From Siphonodentalium dalli (lineage: Eukaryota; Mollusca; Scaphopoda; Gadilida; Siphonodentaliidae): a stretch of 64,000 nucleotides of DNA. This document shows positions 32,798 through 42,782 of the stretch, one piece after another. The stretch covers positions 118,471,509 to 118,535,508 of the forward strand of contig CP136068.1 in NCBI GenBank assembly GCA_032622095.1, read 5' to 3'. The position numbers and the translations under genes were made by a program. The notes beneath the pieces were generated by a model that saw only the letters and a list, made by a program, of their open reading frames with translations, did no database searches and was not told the origin of the DNA. The stretch's first letter is position 1; every line of letters starts with the position of its first letter.

Positions 32798-35700
32798 TTG
32801 TCGAAAGATCTTCATGTCATTAGTTTAAACAGTATTTATTTTTCCCTCTATGGACATTCAGATAAATAATTACAATAGATACAAATTTAGAAGAAAAATG
32901 GGATTAGGCAACACGCCATAGGCTTATTTGAAGCCCTCTCCCTTGACAATGGCACAGCCCTACTTGACTGCAAGTCAAGTAGGGGTAAATAATAGAGGCA
33001 TAAAAAAGATCCATAGAAAGAAGAAATATGAGGTGGAGGCGAGACAAAGGGACAGAAGATAATGTCAGAATTTTAGAGAGAAGGTCAGAGAGTACAGAGT
33101 GTGAGATGTAATTATATATCTGAACATGCATATAATTAATTTCAAATAAACCAAAAAGATATATAATAACACATTTCAAGGAAATAAAAAGTATTTATAC
33201 ATAATTTGTGATTGGAAAAATAACCATGTGAACATCTGCAGTGGTCCATCGACCCGACGACCCACGTTGGAGAGACCAATAGCATCTCGGTTTATGATGT
33301 ACCATGCAAGTTCAATATTGCAATTTTGGAACAGCTTAAGAGAAGAATCGTTGAAAGCGATTACTGGTTATTATAAATTTCTGAGCTGCCATGAAGATTT
33401 TCTTATTAGTTTCATAGGATAATTCGTCAGATCCCCATAGTAATAATTCACTAGTTATTGTTACATCAGATAGGGTATTAAGAAGTTCTTCTCTGTATAT
33501 TGAGCGCATTCCAGAAAAAAATGTCTAGCAGTTTCAATGCAACCACACATGCAATAAGGCAAGTCTTTGAGGTGGTTATCTTTTAGATCGCTGTTAAGAT
33601 TGCTACATCTTAATCTCAACCTGGTGTGGTAAATTTGAGCTGTCCTAGAATAGCTGGTAAAGTAGTATTTAGGCTTTAATATATCAGGTTTAAGATTGCG
33701 TTTGAAATCGCCTATTGAAGTTGCTTCTTTAACAGAGTCTGGGAGTACATTCCACGAACGGACATACGCCGGAAGAAAGGATTGCATATAGTAATCATTA
33801 TTACTATCAGGGGGGCGTTTCGTTATATTTCTAGTGGTGTGGTCATGTAGTGAGTTACTTTCTGGGGGTACCATATTACTAATATAAGGTGGTGCCCTAC
33901 CGGTTTTCATTTTGAAGAATTGGATCAATTTATGCTGCTTGCGTCTATCGTCAAGATATTCCCACCGGCCTCATCTATCAACTTGGCATTACTAACACTT
34001 CGGGTTGCACCGGTAACTATTCTCGACATTTCATATTGGATGTTTTCAATATAATCTCGTAAGTAGTCCGGACAATTATCCCAAACGGGGGAGGCATATT
34101 CTAAAATTGGTCGAATGAAAGTGAAATAAATTTTTTCGAGAGACTTTCTGCTCAGCCTATATTTAAAACGTTTGATCATATTTAATTTTGTCCAGGCTTT
34201 CTCGGTTATTGAATTAATGTGTGTATTCCAAGTGCCACGAACGTCAAAGGTTAAACCTAAATGTTTATGCGCTTGCACATCAGTGATTATGGAATTTCCC
34301 ATAAATAAAATGGGGTGAAACGGTTGATCATTCTTGCGCGAAACTAGTAGTGTTTCAGTCTTGAGAGGATTAAATTTAACAAGCCATTTTACAGACCAAC
34401 TGACTATCGTTTCATTGTCAGCTGACACCCTCTGCTTTCTAAGTTCCAAGTAAGAAACGAGAAGATTATACACATTTTCCGTAATGCCAATTTTTTTAGT
34501 TTGAGAAAAAGCCCTTTATGCCACACCTTGTCAAAGGCCTTGCTCATATCACAAAATACGCAACGAACCTCTTTGCCGTCATCTAGTGATTTACATATAG
34601 ACTCATAAACTTCAGTCAACTGGTACACAGTCGAATCACCTCTTTTAAAACCAGACTGGTACATAGAAAGTAACCCGTTTTTATCAAGAAACGTCCACAA
34701 ATGTTTATATATGCATTTCTCGAAAACTTTCGATAAACAGCTTAACAATGAAATTGGGCGGTAATTCGATAGAATACTTGGGTCTCCACTTTTAAAAACT
34801 GGACATACATTAGACAGCTTCCACTCAGAAGGATAATAACAGTTTTCACTAAATACATTGCATAACAGTGTTACAGGTTCACAGAGTGATTTGACACATT
34901 GTTTTAGGACCCTAGGATTTATCATATCTGGACTGCACGCCTTAGATGGTTTCATACCATTTAGAGCATCATAAACGTCAATTGTCGTTATTTTGAGCTC
35001 CCAGCGTAGGGTTGCCCGTTACTAGTAGAGATTGTATGGGAAGATCATGTACAGAATCATCTATGCTGGATATATCACAAAAGTATGAATTTAAAGCATT
35101 AACTTTATCTACAGTAGAAATAATGTGCTCGCCATTGAGTTGGAGAGGGGGTAGTGAATTGCGCTTACCATTTGAGATTAATTTCTGAAATTGTTTCCAC
35201 CATGTTGAGTTGTCGGAGTCATTAATAAGTATTGCATCAATTTTGTTATCATAATCCAATTTGGCTTTCCGGACTGCGCTAATGACTTCGTTTCGTTTCG
35301 CCCGAAATTTACTCCATGTATTAGGTGTGTTTTTGATTTTAGCACTTTTGTGCAATCTATTTCGTTGTCTCATTAGTTGTCTTAAACCGCAAGTAAGCCA
35401 TTCTGGAACGTCCCTTCTAATATGTACAACCTTACTTGGTATAAATTCCTGGCAAACTTGGTGGATTTTATCAGTATAGTGAGGTACGAGAGCAGACACG
35501 GGAGTGGTGTGGACAATATCCCGGTAATCCCAAGCAGAAAACGTATGATTCATTGCCTCGAAGTTAGCTCTATCGAAAATCCATATTCGTCGAGTAATTA
35601 TTGACGCACGTTCAATGTGGAAGTTTAATGTAATTTTTATGGGGCAATGGTACCGTATCATTTCTGGAAAGAAAGGGGACATAACTTCAGTTTTATCAAC

Positions 35701-36640
35701 AATATCACCATAATTTGTTAAAAACAGATCCAGAGTGGTTTCTGAAGACTCCGTGAAATGAGTGCATTCATTAACTAACTGGATTAATCCACATCTAGTT
35801 TTTAGACCATTTATTTTTGAGGCGCAGCTCGCGGAATTGTAATTTTCATTGAAGTCACCTCCAATAATAACCTTATGCACATCATCAATAGCATTTTTAA
35901 TATTTATTTCGATGCTGTCCCATGACGAGACTGGCGAGTTTGGTGGTCTGTAAAAACATCCAATTAAAATTTTCTTACCACTAGGACACACTTCCACCCA
36001 CACATATTCAATATTTGGATCTATAAGATCAGGCCTCATTTTAAACGGTAGAGTATTTCTCAGAAATATACAGACACCACCACCTGTTGTGTCTAATCCC
36101 CTATCGTTACGTATAGGTTCATGATATCCATGAAGCATAATTTCAGAATTAGGAACAGACTGGTCTAGCCAGGTTTCAGTAAAAAGACAAATATCATAAT
36201 CGGTCAATTCCTCATTGAGGGTGTCCATTTTATGTCGTATACTCTGGGTATTCAATTGTATTATAGAACATGTGTTATCGGTTGCAGGATATCCTGGTAT
36301 AGACCCAGGGTTAGTTTCGATATTTCCGCTTAAGATAATCAGCAATATAATAGGGTCTATTAATAATACAACAACTAGAAGGAATATGGGCATCTTTGTA
36401 TGACAACAAGAAATGCCATCACATTTGTAAATTCGCTCAATATTCATTTTCATGAGATTATCTAGTACTGATTCAGTTTCTCGCAAGTGTAAGAATAACA
36501 GTGATACAAGTGTCATTGACATGGGAGGTGTGGCTTGGAGTCATTCCAAAGATCCTCGTGCCCTGTTAATTGAAGAAGTGGCTTCGATGCTGGCTCCAGA
36601 ATGCAAGCAATTAATAATTAAAAAAAACTGACTTCAACTT
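32798..36640 (+). CDS. exon-like unit, copy 3 of 3, interrupted by a LINE
   Basis: Follows ATGCTCAG. It starts LSKDLHVI at 32798-32821, is broken by the LINE (32822-36510) plus the duplicated TGTCATT, and resumes at 36518 with DMGGVAWSHSKDPRALLIEE, then VASMLAPECKQLII. Removing the LINE and one target copy restores the frame exactly. The coordinates span the insertion; coding segments are 32798-32821 and 36518 to about 36630. Confidence 0.45.
33461..34473 (-). pseudogene. LINE RT thumb and Cys-rich C-terminus, with core deletion
   Basis: The frame passes from VSYLELRKQRV straight to SADNETIVSWSVKWLVKFNP. In family members about 80-100 residues, including the YADD/FADD catalytic box, lie between these, so the copy carries an in-frame deletion. 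The thumb region (PLKTETLLVSRK, HLGLTFD, RPILEYASPVWD) follows. A frameshift at about 33925 leads to the C-terminal frame, ending in PYCMCGCIETARHFFLECAQ, a CxC...HxxxxC motif usual at the end of such ORFs. Confidence 0.82.
34404..34955 (-). pseudogene. LINE reverse transcriptase, fingers and motif A
   Basis: KPSKACSPDMINPRVLK, then NVCPVFKSGDPSILSNYRPI and SLLSCLSKVFEKCI are RT fingers motifs. Motif A is FCDMSKAFDKVWHKGL with its catalytic Asp. The frame then shifts into the 33925-34473 frame. The SGVPQGSxLGP and FADD motifs expected next are absent. Confidence 0.85.
34978..36510 (-). pseudogene. LINE ORF2 N-terminus: 2A-like motif and APE endonuclease
   Basis: A hydrophobic segment (FLLVVVLLIDPIILLIILS) is followed by SGNIETNPGS at 36301-36330, close to the 2A-like DxExNPGP sequences seen at the start of many CR1/L2 ORF2 proteins; here the final Pro is Ser (codon 36301-36303). 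The endonuclease shows LNTQSIRHK, FTETWLD, GCFYRPP, GGDFNE and a degenerate end motif, RYHCPI instead of SDHxPI, so a catalytic Asp is lost. The endonuclease-to-RT linker contains many Lys/Arg residues (RQRNRLHKSAKIK). The frame ends at 34978 and shifts before the RT part. Confidence 0.85.
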
Positions 36641-36899
36641 TTCTTGCTCATTTCATTGCACATTTATTATACCAGTACATGTAAATGCCAATGCTGAAGT
36701 TAGGTCCATTCATCATATATACCATATGATAGTATGTTTTTCATGATTTTGTTTTTGGCTAATAATTACCGCTTTTAAGAACAAACATTCTTGTGTGATG
36801 GCTTAATTTCAGTGGCCTCAACCAAACGATTCTAATTTGACGTTACAGTTGCTACATATCACCCCAAAAATGTCCCAATATTTGCGCAGAGCATGCATG
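36641..36899. other. no gene recognised
   Basis: Partly similar to the sequence following exon-like copy 2 (for example AAATGCCAATGC against AAATGACAATGCC), consistent with the tandem duplication. Confidence 0.4.
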
Positions 36900-37560
36900 T
36901 TAATTTATTACACATAAAGTGTACAGATTGGTTGGTACACAGTGTGTGTACCAAATATACACAACAATGTGTACTAAATACTGCAAAATGTGTAAGTTGT
37001 TACACAGATGTGTATAAATAAAGTACACATAATTGTGTAGTGGCTACACATATATATGTAGAACTGTACACACATGTGTATAAATAAGATACACACTAAC
37101 TGTATCAACTGCTACACACAGTGTGTAGTTTATTTACACAATATACTGTGTACCATATGCTACAAAATTGTATGGATTGTTACACAAATATGTTCAAATA
37201 AAGTACACATAATCTGTGTATAAATATTACACAAAACATGTGCTACTGCTACACACTGTGTGTAGATTATTTACACATTATACTGTGTATCAAATGCTAC
37301 AAAAAGGTGCAGATTGCTACACATATATGTTTAAATAAAGTACACAATTTGTGTGTAGTTAATGGGTACACACTTACTATATACACACTTCCCACACATA
37401 ACTGTGTAACTATTTAGTACACACGAGTGTGTCATATGGTATGCATGTATGTGTAGATATGTACACATACTAGTGTGTATAAAAAGGTCTACAGTTTCTA
37501 CACATAAATATTGGCGAGCAAGTGTTACACATTTATGTACAACAACTGTGTAGCATGACT
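36900..37560. repeat. array of TACACA/TGTGTA half-sites, partly in about 135-bp units
   Basis: Well over 30 copies of TACACA or TGTGTA, many paired as palindromes such as CTACACACAGTGTGTAG (about 37110). Two longer units share GCTACACAC.GTGTGTAG.TTATTTACACA.TATACTGTGTA and AAATAAAGTACACA, about 135 bp apart. This is not a simple microsatellite: spacing between sites is variable and filled with non-repeat sequence. It ends about 130 bp before an ATG-initiated acidic ORF. Confidence 0.75.
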
Positions 37561-37696
37561 ATTGTCTCACTCATAACCAGCGACACTTAGTTCACCTTAA
37601 ATGTGTTAACTAATTAACGCGCGCTACCTATTGTGTGTTCACGAGAATAAATGCACCCACAAAGTGGTGGTATTCTAAGGTCTGCACACAACCAAC

Positions 37697-37942
37697 ATGG
37701 ACTCAGATGATGAATTTATAAGTACTATGACCCAGTCAACGTATATAGTGGAATCGTCATCAGACGAGGATCCTGTTTCGTTTGTCGAAATTTCGACACA
37801 ACATATACATTCTGACGTATTAGGTTTGGAAGATGACTTTAACGTTCGGAATAGTGAATCGGACCACAATGTATTACCGGGTTATGGCGACACATTGGAT
37901 CATTGTAATCACCGAACACTGTTCAGTTTCTCAGTTTATTAA
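37697..37942 (+). CDS. short acidic ORF of unknown function
   Basis: ATG at 37697 in a good context (CCAACATGG). 81 codons, Asp/Glu/Ser-rich: MDSDDEF, VESSSDEDPVSF, DVLGLEDDFNV. No domain recognised. It lies between the TACACA array and the inverted-repeat element on the same strand as that element's exons, and could be its first exon, but no donor site is obvious. The high acidity and the start context argue mildly for a real gene; length alone does not. Confidence 0.3.
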   Translation: MDSDDEFISTMTQSTYIVESSSDEDPVSFVEISTQHIHSDVLGLEDDFNVRNSESDHNVLPGYGDTLDHCNHRTLFSFSVY

Positions 37943-38167
37943 TTAGTCACACCAATTTGACCTTCCGGGGTGTCAGCAAGAATTGTGGAGACCACACCAA
38001 ACAATGACTTGTGATTGTTATGACAATACCCGGGGAATATTTTAATATTTCCCAGTTATTGTTAAATTAATGCACAGTTATTGTTACCAGTGGGTAATCG
38101 GCTGGATGTTGTGCAAGGGAGAACAATAGAAAATATGGTGACTGTGGTTAATTATTCATAATCAACG

Positions 38168-40092
38168 GTGATCACTGCATGGCTAATCACGTTGTTTGGT
38201 GTGGCCTATGCAGGCTATTGTGTTCAATCTCGTCCAGCGCACGGATTCACACTGTCCAATCGGCTCGCGGAATACCAGTGTGAACGTCAGAATACCAGTG
38301 CTGTACAGGAGAATACCAGTGTTTTAAAGCGATATGATGGTACTATAATTAGAACTGGACGGCTAAATAACATGACAAAAGACAATGGAAAGGTATATAC
38401 GATCAATTTTACATTTACCCAGTGGAGAGGTCACCTGGTTATGTTCAGTTCGACTCTTGGCGATCTGGCCTTTGTTTAAAGCAGAAAATAGGGTCTACAA
38501 ACTCGTAGGGTGGAGGTCAAATTTTGCCCTAATCGGTATTCTAGTGCGTTTTGTTTAATTCCTGAGCATAACTTGCGGAATTTTTTATAAAATTCCGACA
38601 ACGGAATATATTGGAAAAACGTGCACATCGAAATCACTGGCGTGTATTAGTTGGAAATACACGAAAATAAATCGAAACGAGGGACGGTGATCACAGAAAA
38701 TGGCACGGCGAACTACCAGTGCATGCCAACGAGGGCTACCAGTGCCAAATTTTCTTTATATGGTAAGTTATATCGGGTATATGTCGGGGGACGTTTTAGA
38801 TTTGGTTTAAGCTATAGGAATGTCTCATCCCCTCATAAAATTTGGGCACAATCGATCTAGAATGGTACATGTGTGGGTCTAAGATATGAAAGTTCAAAAT
38901 TTTGAGTACGGCGATACTCAACATTGGTGGAACATAAAGTAACAATTTAGTTGACAAGAGTTTAAATTTGCCTTTATTCGGTATTGGCACTGAGTTAGTT
39001 CCATATCAATTGGATTCAAACAGTTAGTTTAAACTAATGTTTAACATTTGCTAATAAGTCTATCATTAAATAGGGAAGACGTTCTAATTCTAATGGAATG
39101 ATATTTCTAATTATCCCAGCAAATGTTGCATATATGGGGTAGACTTGTTCCCAAAATTTAGAAAGTATTTGATATTATGGGGCATGCATATCTTTGCCTA
39201 TATGTTGAGTTCTTTTTGTCGATTTTAACGCGTTACCGTATGTATGCATGCATGGATCTGTGTGTGTCATTATTTGATGTATTGGATATGATGTTTCTGA
39301 GCTGGAGTGATGGGAGAATGAGTTGGATGGCTGTGCTGATGAATCAGTGAGTGATTGGCGAGTCGATGGTTGGCTGGATTATTTTTGGTTGATCGTTGCG
39401 TGGTGATTGGACGTATGTTGTGGATACGTGTACAAATAGATTGATATATTTTATGACTGAGTGTGCATATGGATAAATCTAGGGGTTTATTTATGCATAT
39501 CTAATTTTCTCTTTATTTTTCTCTTTTCAGAAAAGGAAAGCGTGGCAATCAATGGGACAAGAGGAAAAGAATAAAATTTGAAGAAAAAAAACGTGACAGC
39601 GGAAACGGACACGATAGTGAAAATACGGAGCCAGATGTGGCTGGGCCAGTAACACCGGGGTCACAGTCAGGTGTGCTCAGCAAGCAACTTTCGTGGGCGC
39701 CCTTTAAGAGAGCGATCTATAACCGCGGGATCATCCCAGCAAGGAGAGTGCTACCAGCTAAAGCAACAACCGCCTTAAAAGGAACTGGATACTTGAAAGA
39801 CATAAAAACTTTTTTCGATCTGATTGCTAAAGGAAAATTCCCGATGGAGAACATTTCATTCCGTGTATTTATCGAGACAGTTCGGTGGTTTTCCCTAAAT
39901 TCAACCACGGAAATGAGATACTCCGCGGAGACAACGGCATTCTGGAAAACAGGATACAGGCTTTTTGGAGAAAAAATCAACTTGCTAAAAACAATATCAA
40001 CATATAAACAAGGCAACATAACTGATAGATGTCGCAACCAATCACCACGGATTATATTTAAAACAATTGATTTATTCGCCACTCACCATTAG
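38168..40092 (+). CDS. three-exon gene model in the inverted-repeat element (unknown protein)
   Basis: Exon A ends at 38392 (GGAAAG|GTATAT; the right arm has GGAAAG|GTATGA). Exon B is 38651-38762, between TATTAG and TATG|GTAAGT. Exon C is 39536-40092 after a pyrimidine tract and CAGAAAAG. Phases match at both joins and the frame stays open. Exon C starts with a basic stretch (GKRGNQWDKRKRIKFEEKKR), a likely nuclear signal. A folded-looking region follows, with RAIYNRGIIPARRVLPAKA, GTGYLKDIKTFFDLI, FRVFIETVRWFSLNS and MRYSAETTAFWKTGYRLFG. I recall similar W-F/Y-rich 'MRY...FW..G..LFG' proteins as multicopy unknowns in invertebrates but cannot name the family. Exon A has no ATG in this arm (the right arm has one), so the true 5' end is uncertain. 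Confidence 0.45.
38248..38786 (+). repeat. left arm of long inverted repeat
   Basis: Starts CACACTGTCCAATCGG and ends TATCGGGTATATGTCG. It includes exons A and B of the gene model and five TACCAGTG motifs. One more TACCAGTG lies outside, at 38084. Confidence 0.85.
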
Positions 40093-40772
40093 GCCACACA
40101 GATTTTGGCATTTTATAATGTAATTGTTCAGCTACTGAACAAGTTCGGAAAATTGCATTTAAAGTTATATGAAACACTCCGGTAGGGTGATAAAATAGAA
40201 ATGGAGAACAATCTTGTTCAAAGTAGTTATGTTTACAAATATTATATGTATATTGACAACACATATCGTCATTCTTATATATTAATTAAATGCAGTGACT
40301 GTCGACGACGAAATCGTTTCCGTTAGTTTATCGCCGATAGATGCGTCCCGAATCGAGTAGTAAATATTTACAATTTAGCGTAGTTCTGACAATGTTTTCT
40401 ATGGAGCGGTACGGTTGATTTGCTTGAAGTTTCGGTTATGTTAGTAGAATGCTACATCCCTCCAGTTGGCATAGCACATTAATGCTAACTTATCAGTTTC
40501 ACTCACCCGAATAAGTACACAATATGTCTTTAAACTGACGTATCCCAATAGTTTTAAGAACAATTCTACAAAAACGCCATATTCTGACCTGGACATCATG
40601 AAATTTGTTCTATATTTTACACTAACTTTGAGTATCGACGTATATAGTTGAAGTTTCGTACTTTCCTATTATAGATCCACATATTTACCCTTCTACATGT
40701 AGATCAACTTTGTCGTTATTTTGGGAATGGTGAGGCATTTCGGGTGCCCGGTGCTCTGTATGAAGCGTTTAT

Positions 40773-41315
40773 CGACATATACCCGATATAACTTACCATA
40801 TAAAGAAAATTTGGCACTGGTAGCCCTCGTTGGCATGCACTGGTAGTTCGCCGTGCCATTTTCTGTGATCACCGTCCCTCGTTTCGATTTATTTTCGTGT
40901 ATTTCCAACTAATACACGCCAGTGATTTCGATGTGCAACTTTTTCCAATATATTCCGTTGTCGGAATTTTAAAAAAAATTCCGCAAGTTATGCTCAGGAA
41001 TTAAACAAAACGCACTAGAATACCGATTAGGGCAAAATTTGACCTCCACCCTACGAGTTTGTAGACCCTATTTTCTGCTTTAAACAAAGGCCAGATCGCC
41101 AAGAGTCGAACTGAACATCACCAGGTGCATGACCTCTCCACTGGGTAAATGTAAAATTGATCGCTCATACCTTTCCATTGTCTTTTGTCATGTTATTTAG
41201 CCGTCCAGTTCTAATTATGGTACCATCATATCGCTTAAAAACACTGGTATTCTCCTGTACAACACTGATATTCTGACGTCCACACTGGTATTCCGCGAGC
41301 CGATTGGACAGTGTG
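40773..41315 (-). repeat. right arm of long inverted repeat
   Basis: Reverse complement of the left arm. It keeps the exon A and B reading frames and both donor sites on the minus strand, including an ATG-started version of exon A (41383 downwards). There is no partner for exon C on this side. Confidence 0.85.
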
Positions 41316-41429
41316 GGATAGTGCGTCATTGTCAACACACGCTCGATGGCGCATTTCCAGTTAATCGCATTATGTGGGGTCAATTGTGCTTTAAGTCAGT
41401 CAGAGCACGCGAATAGTTCTTTCCCCTAG

Positions 41430-41513
41430 CACATGTTCCAACCTACATCCCGAATACCCCATAGGAAACAGTACCAACATCATATAGGTTAGCGCGTCGC
41501 GCTGCCGTGGAGA
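41430..41513 (-). repeat. DIRS block B2
   Basis: CCTAGCACATGTTCCA...ATCCCGAATACCCCA...TAGGTTAGCGCGT matches 42628-42709 in the same orientation. Confidence 0.65.
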
Positions 41514-42470
41514 ATACGTTTAATCCGTTCACAACACATTTCATCCAAATTCTACACATTTCATTCCAATTACATGCACATACTAATTCGGTAAATCAGT
41601 ATATCCAACTCACATATATCTGCATCTGCACAGATGTCGGGACATTACTTTAATAGTTCCGATCGATACAATATACCGCATAAAGACGGCGAAACGCCGA
41701 CACCATGATAGGTAAATTGACCACACAACTACTTCACCGTCCGAACAGTGTATCTCAACAGTCAGTTTACATAACCTTGGACTACAAGAACCATGCACGA
41801 TTCAATTATTTTCCACATCGTGACACTCCTGGTCAAACGACATCGCATTCAATATGCTTTTAAAATGTTTCTAATTATGTATAGTCAAATCATATCACAT
41901 TTATTATACACCAATTATATATATAGTCTGTATCTGCACAGACCCGCGGAACATAACTGAATATTCCCAGAACATAACTGAATGTTCTAATTAACACAAA
42001 ATTAGGTAATGCTCTGCAATACACATCATTCAGATCACTGAACATTTTTGAAAAATAAATAAATACATTTTCATCCAAAAGATAGATTTATGTATATATT
42101 AACATGTCATAAGTATGAATATGTTATCCTTTCACCATCTCCACATAAACTATAATGTTACTATGGTACGTGGCCGGCCAGGAAAAACCCGTAGGATAAA
42201 AGATATATGGAAACCTGTGACACCGAACCGGTTGCCCTTCGCTCTCACACTGATACCACAGATCAGTAACGTGCCTCAGTGTCGGCTTATCACTGGTAAC
42301 ATTATTTCCAACAAACCGATTATACTTTCCCAATTAATCTAAATATGCATCAGTTGAACAAACTGTAAAGGCAACATATATAAGTCTATGCATCAATTAA
42401 CCCAGATCAAATTCTCTTGCAACCATAAAACATTATTTCAAAATGCCATTATAAGAATGTCTTTTAAAGT
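41514..42470. other. spacer between DIRS blocks B2 and A2
   Basis: AT-rich with no gene. ATATATCTGCATCTGCACAGA (about 41615) and ATATAGTCTGTATCTGCACAGA-like sequence (about 41920) form a loose repeat about 300 bp apart. Confidence 0.4.
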
Positions 42471-42476
42471 TAGGCT

Positions 42477-42626
42477 TCGGCACAGTTCGGCGGCTACAAC
42501 GCAGATGATCAAATTACCCATATCCCACCGCTTAAACAAATAGCGCCCCCTTCGGTATTCCGTCGATCACCGCTACGGGAAAGTACTTTAACTCTATTTC
42601 CCGTCAGTCAACCGAGCACCCTAGCA
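42477..42626 (-). repeat. DIRS block A2
   Basis: GCACAGTTCGGCGGCTACAA, CATATCCC.CCGCTTAAACAA and GATCACCGCTACGGGAAAGT match 52034-52187 (A1) in the same orientation with about 7% difference. It abuts block B1. Confidence 0.75.
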
Positions 42627-42627
42627 C

Positions 42628-42709
42628 ATGTTCCATCATATATATCCCGAATACCCCAGGAAAATAGTAACAACAGCTATGTAGGTTAGCGCGTTACGTT
42701 GCCGCGCGG
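42628..42709 (-). repeat. DIRS block B1
   Basis: Directly adjoins A2 and lies just downstream of the recombinase stop. Matches B2 at 41430-41513. Confidence 0.65.
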
Positions 42710-42782
42710 AATACAGATTGACAAAGAAAGACAGCGTAAATTAATTAATTCCCAAATTTATTGAAACTGACAGTCTTGAATT

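Larger units (their letters stand above)
32822..36510 (-). mobile_element. CR1-like non-LTR retrotransposon, 5'-truncated, 7-bp target duplication
   Basis: TGTCATT at 32815-32821 and 36511-36517 flanks a 3689-bp insertion. The minus strand encodes an APE-type endonuclease, a reverse transcriptase lacking its catalytic core, and a Cys-rich C-terminal region. The 3' end on the minus strand finishes GGGAAAAATAAATACTG, without a long poly-A. The type (CR1/L2 group) is inferred from domain order and the 2A-like leader. Confidence 0.85.
38248..41315 (+). mobile_element. long inverted-repeat element, candidate novel DNA transposon
   Basis: Arms 38248-38786 and 40773-41315 are near-identical in inverted orientation, with few substitutions and small indels. 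The 1.99-kb centre is unique and carries an exon with nuclear-type basic residues. TACCAGTG occurs five times in the left arm (38273, 38293, 38314, 38714, 38737) and mostly as CACTGGTA in the right arm. Repeated subterminal motifs are typical transposase-binding sites. I did not find a target duplication, so an inverted gene duplication remains possible. Confidence 0.55.

Noticed and set aside
33228-33422. Plus-strand ORF inside the LINE
   Set aside because: Within the 3' region of the minus-strand LINE; no recognisable content.
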